Source: Martinezella hainanensis
GTDB taxonomy: Bacteria > Pseudomonadota > Alphaproteobacteria > Rhizobiales > Rhizobiaceae
Assembly (NCBI RefSeq): GCF_900094555.1
Contig: NZ_FMAC01000005.1
Coordinates: 186,001-250,000, forward strand
Length of the DNA stretch: 64,000 nt
Reading direction: 5' to 3'
The position numbers and the translations under genes were made by a program. The notes beneath the pieces are model-generated. The model was not told the DNA's origin, did not search any database, and worked only from the letters and a program-made list of their open reading frames with translations. Below, piece by piece: positions 61,401 through 64,000 of the stretch (its first letter is position 1; each line of letters begins with the position of its first letter).

Positions 61401-62105
61401 ATGCCTAAGCCAGCCATCGTTTTCCTTCCAGGCCTTCTCTGTGATGCCCGCATCTGGCGGGATCAAGCAGATGAGATTGCAGATCTCGCTGATCCATTCA
61501 TCGCCGATCTTACGTTGGACGAGAGTGTCGATGCCATAGCGGTGCGGGTGCTCAGTTCCGCGCCCGATCGCTTCGTGCTTGCCGGTATTTCCATGGGCGG
61601 CTATGTGGCTTTCGAAATCATGCGGCAGGCGCCCGAACGCGTTCTGGGATTGGCGCTTTTTGACACAAGCGCGGCGCCTGATACGCCGGCGCGAGCAGCC
61701 CGCAGGCGGGCAGGCATGGATTCCTTGAAAGTCGGGCGATTTGCCGGTGTCACGCGAAAGCTCCTGCCGGAGCTTGTGCATGAGCGTCATCTGGACGGCC
61801 CGGTTGCAACGGAACTCCAGGCCATGGCGGCTCGAGTGGGTGGCGAAGCATTCCTGCGACAGCAGCAAGCCATTCTCGACCGGCCCGATTCCCGACTGCT
61901 GCTGCCTTTGATCTCGGTGCCGACACTGGTTGCCGTCGGTGACAGAGACGTGCTGACGCCGCCGGCGGACTCGCTCGATATCCATATCGGCATCAGGACT
62001 TCGCAATTCGTGCTGATACGTGACTGTGGGCATCTCCCCGCAATCGAGCAGCCGCAGGAAACCACCGAATTGCTCAAGGGCCTTCTGAAGAGGATTGTTG
62101 CATGA
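61401..62105 (+). CDS. alpha/beta hydrolase
   Basis: 234 aa. The fold is seen in IVFLPGLLCDARIW (oxyanion loop), nucleophile elbow AGISMGGYVAFE with Ser in GISMGG, an acid in VAVGDRDVLTPP and the catalytic His in DCGHLPAIEQP. It resembles small esterase-type hydrolases. It ends inside the next gene (ATGA at 62102). What it does among amino-sugar recycling genes is unknown; amide or ester removal is possible. Confidence 0.85.
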   Translation: MPKPAIVFLPGLLCDARIWRDQADEIADLADPFIADLTLDESVDAIAVRVLSSAPDRFVLAGISMGGYVAFEIMRQAPERVLGLALFDTSAAPDTPARAARRRAGMDSLKVGRFAGVTRKLLPELVHERHLDGPVATELQAMAARVGGEAFLRQQQAILDRPDSRLLLPLISVPTLVAVGDRDVLTPPADSLDIHIGIRTSQFVLIRDCGHLPAIEQPQETTELLKGLLKRIVA

Positions 62106-62440
62106 CGCCAGAAAATCGCCTCGCCACCTACGGCACGCTTGCGCCGGGCCGCGTCAACCACCATCAGCTTGAAGGGCTTGCTGGTACATGGACCCAAGGG
62201 ACGGTTCGCGGAAGGTTGCTGGAATCCGGTTGGGGCGCGGCGTTAGGCTATCCGGGGCTCGAACTTACCGATGATGGCGATGAGATCGACGTCTTCCTCT
62301 TCGAATCCACAGATCTTCCGGCACATTGGGAGCGGCTCGATGCCTTCGAGGGCGAGGGCTACTGCCGTGTGATCGCAACGGTCCGTACCGACGATGGTGA
62401 CTCTCAGGCGTTCATTTACGTGCTTGCACCTCACCGATGA
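62102..62440 (+). CDS. gamma-glutamylcyclotransferase-like (AIG2 fold) protein
   Basis: 112 aa. The fold signature is LATYGTLAPGRVNHHQL near the N-terminus and WERLDAFEGEGYCRVIATV with the conserved Glu in FEGEGY, then AFIYVLAPHR. Family members cyclise gamma-glutamyl or similar amine bonds; peptidoglycan stem peptides contain gamma-D-glutamyl links, so the context is suggestive. The substrate is not established. ATGA overlap with the hydrolase gene. Confidence 0.78.
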   Translation: MTPENRLATYGTLAPGRVNHHQLEGLAGTWTQGTVRGRLLESGWGAALGYPGLELTDDGDEIDVFLFESTDLPAHWERLDAFEGEGYCRVIATVRTDDGDSQAFIYVLAPHR

Positions 62441-62794
62441 TTATTGACGGTTTGGTCGAAGCCTAAATTCCATCCGAAATGTAGAGACCGCACGAAGGCG
62501 TCCGTCTCTTTCCGATGCTGCCTTGCCACGACTATGAGCGGCCATTTTTGTTCGCCCAGGATGGAATATTTTATTCCTTAATAGATTGACGAAAGGAATA
62601 AACAGACATAATGTTAACCTAGGTAAACAGGGAATGGACGGGGAGCGAAGCCAAAAAGGCCATCCTCAGTCCCGGCAGACTTCGGTCGTCCGTCTGACTG
62701 AAAACCGATCTTTGCTACGGCAAGCCCGATCTTGAACTGATCGAACTTGCCACTCTGACCTATTGATATCGAAGCGTTATTCGCGAGCAGGCCC
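62441..62794. other. 354-bp intergenic region with the murQ promoter
   Basis: The region holds the composite operator and a well-matched promoter at 62563-62614, a 14/16 palindrome (GTTAACCTAGGTAAAC, 62613-62628) just downstream of the predicted -10 box, and about 165 bp of 5' untranslated sequence before murQ. No gene was found in it. Confidence 0.6.
62563..62614 (+). promoter_or_regulatory. murQ promoter with RpiR-type composite operator
   Basis: GGAAT at 62563-62567 and ATTCC at 62573-62577 are 5 nt apart, as at 59075. A -35 box TTGACG (62586-62591) and a -10 box TAATGT (62609-62614) are separated by 17 nt, and a third GGAAT (62595-62599) lies in that spacer. TTTATTCCTT/AAGGAATAAA also forms a longer 10-bp inverted repeat. 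Confidence 0.75.
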
Positions 62795-63718
62795 ATGACA
62801 GAGCAGAAGTTGATTTCCGAACTGGAGCAGTTGGTTTCCGAAGGGCGCAATCCGAATACGATGCATATCGATCTCTTGCCGACCTTCGATATCCTGCGCG
62901 AGATCAACTATGAGGATCAGACGGTGCCGGTTGCCGTTGAGAAGGTCATCCCGGCAATCGCCGCCGCCGTCAATCAGATCGTGGCTGCTTTTCAGAAGGG
63001 TGGCCGGCTGATCTATATGGGCGCCGGCACCAGCGGCCGGCTTGGCGTTCTCGATGCTTCCGAATGCCCGCCGACCTTCAGCGTGCCGCCCGACATGGTC
63101 GTCGGTCTGATCGCTGGCGGCCCAGATGCGCTGCGGCGCTCGATCGAAGGTGCCGAGGACGATCCGGAGCAGGGGCGTCAGGCGCTGGAAGAGGTTAAGC
63201 TGAGCAAGGACGATGTCGTGGTCGGCATCGCCGTTAGCGGCCGCACCCCTTATGTCATTGGCGGCCTGAACTACGCCAAGGATATCGGCGCCTTTACGGT
63301 GGCGCTCTCCTGCAATCCGAACTCCATCATCGCCGGCATTGCCGATCTTGCCATTTCGCCTGTCGTCGGCCCGGAAATCCTGACCGGCTCGACCCGGCTC
63401 AAGTCGGGCACGGCGCAAAAACTCATTCTCAACATGCTGACGACGGCAAGCATGATCCGCATCGGCAAGAGCTACCAGAACCTGATGGTCGATGTCAGCG
63501 CCAGCAACAAGAAGCTCGTGGCGCGCGCCTCGCGCATCGTCATGCAGGCGACCGGCTGCACGCAGCAGGAAGCGCGCCGCGTGCTCGATCTGACCGGCAA
63601 CGACGTCAAGCTTGCCATTCTGATCGAAATTACCGGGATGAGCATTGAAGAAGCCCGCGCGGCATTGCAAAACGCTGATGGATTCCTGCGCAAGGCCATC
63701 AACGCTCGGACTGCTTGA
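62795..63718 (+). CDS. murQ: N-acetylmuramic acid 6-phosphate etherase
   Basis: 307 aa. MurQ splits the D-lactyl ether of MurNAc-6-phosphate to GlcNAc-6-phosphate and D-lactate in peptidoglycan recycling. The SIS-fold motif GAGTSGRLGVLDASECPPTF is at about 76-95 and includes Glu90, which corresponds to the catalytic Glu; EGRNPNTMHIDLL lies at 16-28. The C-terminal part with TGCTQQEARRVLDL is typical. GGCAGGC lies near the start. The peptide-binding-protein gene follows 82 bp later. Confidence 0.95.
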   Translation: MTEQKLISELEQLVSEGRNPNTMHIDLLPTFDILREINYEDQTVPVAVEKVIPAIAAAVNQIVAAFQKGGRLIYMGAGTSGRLGVLDASECPPTFSVPPDMVVGLIAGGPDALRRSIEGAEDDPEQGRQALEEVKLSKDDVVVGIAVSGRTPYVIGGLNYAKDIGAFTVALSCNPNSIIAGIADLAISPVVGPEILTGSTRLKSGTAQKLILNMLTTASMIRIGKSYQNLMVDVSASNKKLVARASRIVMQATGCTQQEARRVLDLTGNDVKLAILIEITGMSIEEARAALQNADGFLRKAINARTA

Positions 63719-63800
63719 GATAACCGTCACGGCGCGCCGCGACGGCAATCAATAGGCCAAAATCGGCCGGGGACATTTTAAAAAATTTGGAGGACTGGGA

Positions 63801-64000
63801 ATGAAAGGGAATTTTGGAAAGACGCTGATTTCGGGAGTAGCGCTGGCCGTGGGGATTGGTCTGGCGACCGTCGCGATTCCGGCGCAGGCAGCGACATTGC
63901 GCATGGCATGGTCGCAGGACGCGACCGGGCTCGACCCGCACAAGCAAACGGCCTTCTCTTCCATTCGCCTGCTGGAACTGATCTACGAACCGCTCGTTCG
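63801..64000 (+). CDS. start of a family-5 ABC substrate-binding protein (truncated by the window)
   Basis: ATG 63801 has TTGGAGGA upstream. The first 66 residues show a Sec signal peptide ending AQA near residue 31, then LRMAWSQDATGLDPHKQ, the opening typical of DppA/OppA/YejA-type binders. It lies downstream of murQ, and an ABC importer of muropeptides with such a binder is known in Agrobacterium. Uptake of muropeptides is therefore a good guess for this one. Confidence 0.85.
   Translation, partial: MKGNFGKTLISGVALAVGIGLATVAIPAQAATLRMAWSQDATGLDPHKQTAFSSIRLLELIYEPLV

Noticed and set aside
1..64000. CRISPR arrays, tRNA and rRNA genes
   Set aside because: No regularly spaced short repeats, cloverleaf tRNA sequences or rRNA stretches were recognised by eye.

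Overview
The window looks like part of a Rhizobium/Agrobacterium-type alphaproteobacterial replicon. The evidence is GC-rich codon use, many ABC importers paired with GntR-FCD, LacI and LysR regulators, an IalB-family protein, a DUF922 secreted protease, a NadQ-nadABC unit with its operators, and two copies of a Rhizobiaceae-like intergenic palindromic repeat. No rRNA, tRNA, CRISPR array, transposase or replication origin was seen.

Layout. 1-5183: the 3' end of a tightly packed plus-strand operon of unknown function: a truncated gene, an orphan, a NUDIX-like protein, a 1001-aa protein and a phage-tail-collar protein. It is followed by a convergent Crp/Fnr regulator. 6490-11597: a complete peptide-type (family 5) ABC importer with a fused double ATPase. 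12297-12907: an IalB-family gene with a damaged 5' end beside an AT-rich patch. 13049-21116: a GntR regulator divergent from an amino-acid-type ABC importer, followed by an alcohol dehydrogenase, an SDR, an RraA-like protein and a two-subunit UxaA-type dehydratase. 21154-28529: a LacI regulator divergent from a sugar isomerase-like protein, a CUT1 importer without its own ATPase, and a GMC oxidoreductase with its small subunit. 28692-38880: a TolB-like propeller, a second LacI regulator, two VOC proteins, an aldo/keto reductase, a complete CUT1 importer, a second isomerase-like protein and an enolase-superfamily enzyme. 39262-46127: mostly single genes (FMN reductase, small ORF, RBBP9-type hydrolase, 1-Cys peroxiredoxin, LysR regulator, two aldo/keto reductases, RecX, DUF922 protein). 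46182-52280: a GntR regulator divergent from a taurine/nitrate-type ABC importer, an IlvD/Edd dehydratase and a second RraA-like protein. 52441-57195: a small winged-helix protein, then nadQ and nadABC. 57227-58003: an SDR without the usual catalytic residues. 58100-64000: an RpiR regulator divergent from a second MurA, a BadF-type sugar kinase, a hydrolase, a gamma-glutamylcyclotransferase-like protein, MurQ and the start of a peptide-binding protein, probably for peptidoglycan recycling.

How the genes work together. Most of the window takes up and oxidises or dehydrates carbohydrate-like and acid substrates, each block being an importer with catabolic enzymes and a local regulator. Operators can be read directly for several: GCAATCGATTGC palindromes (first LacI), TATTAACGTTAATA-type sites at two promoters (second LacI), 8-3-8 inverted repeats (NadQ), and a composite GGAAT/ATTCC site present at both the murA-like and murQ promoters (RpiR). 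A 30-nt element is shared by the family-5 importer and the FMN reductase 33 kb away. The least understood part is the tail-collar/1001-aa operon at the left edge.
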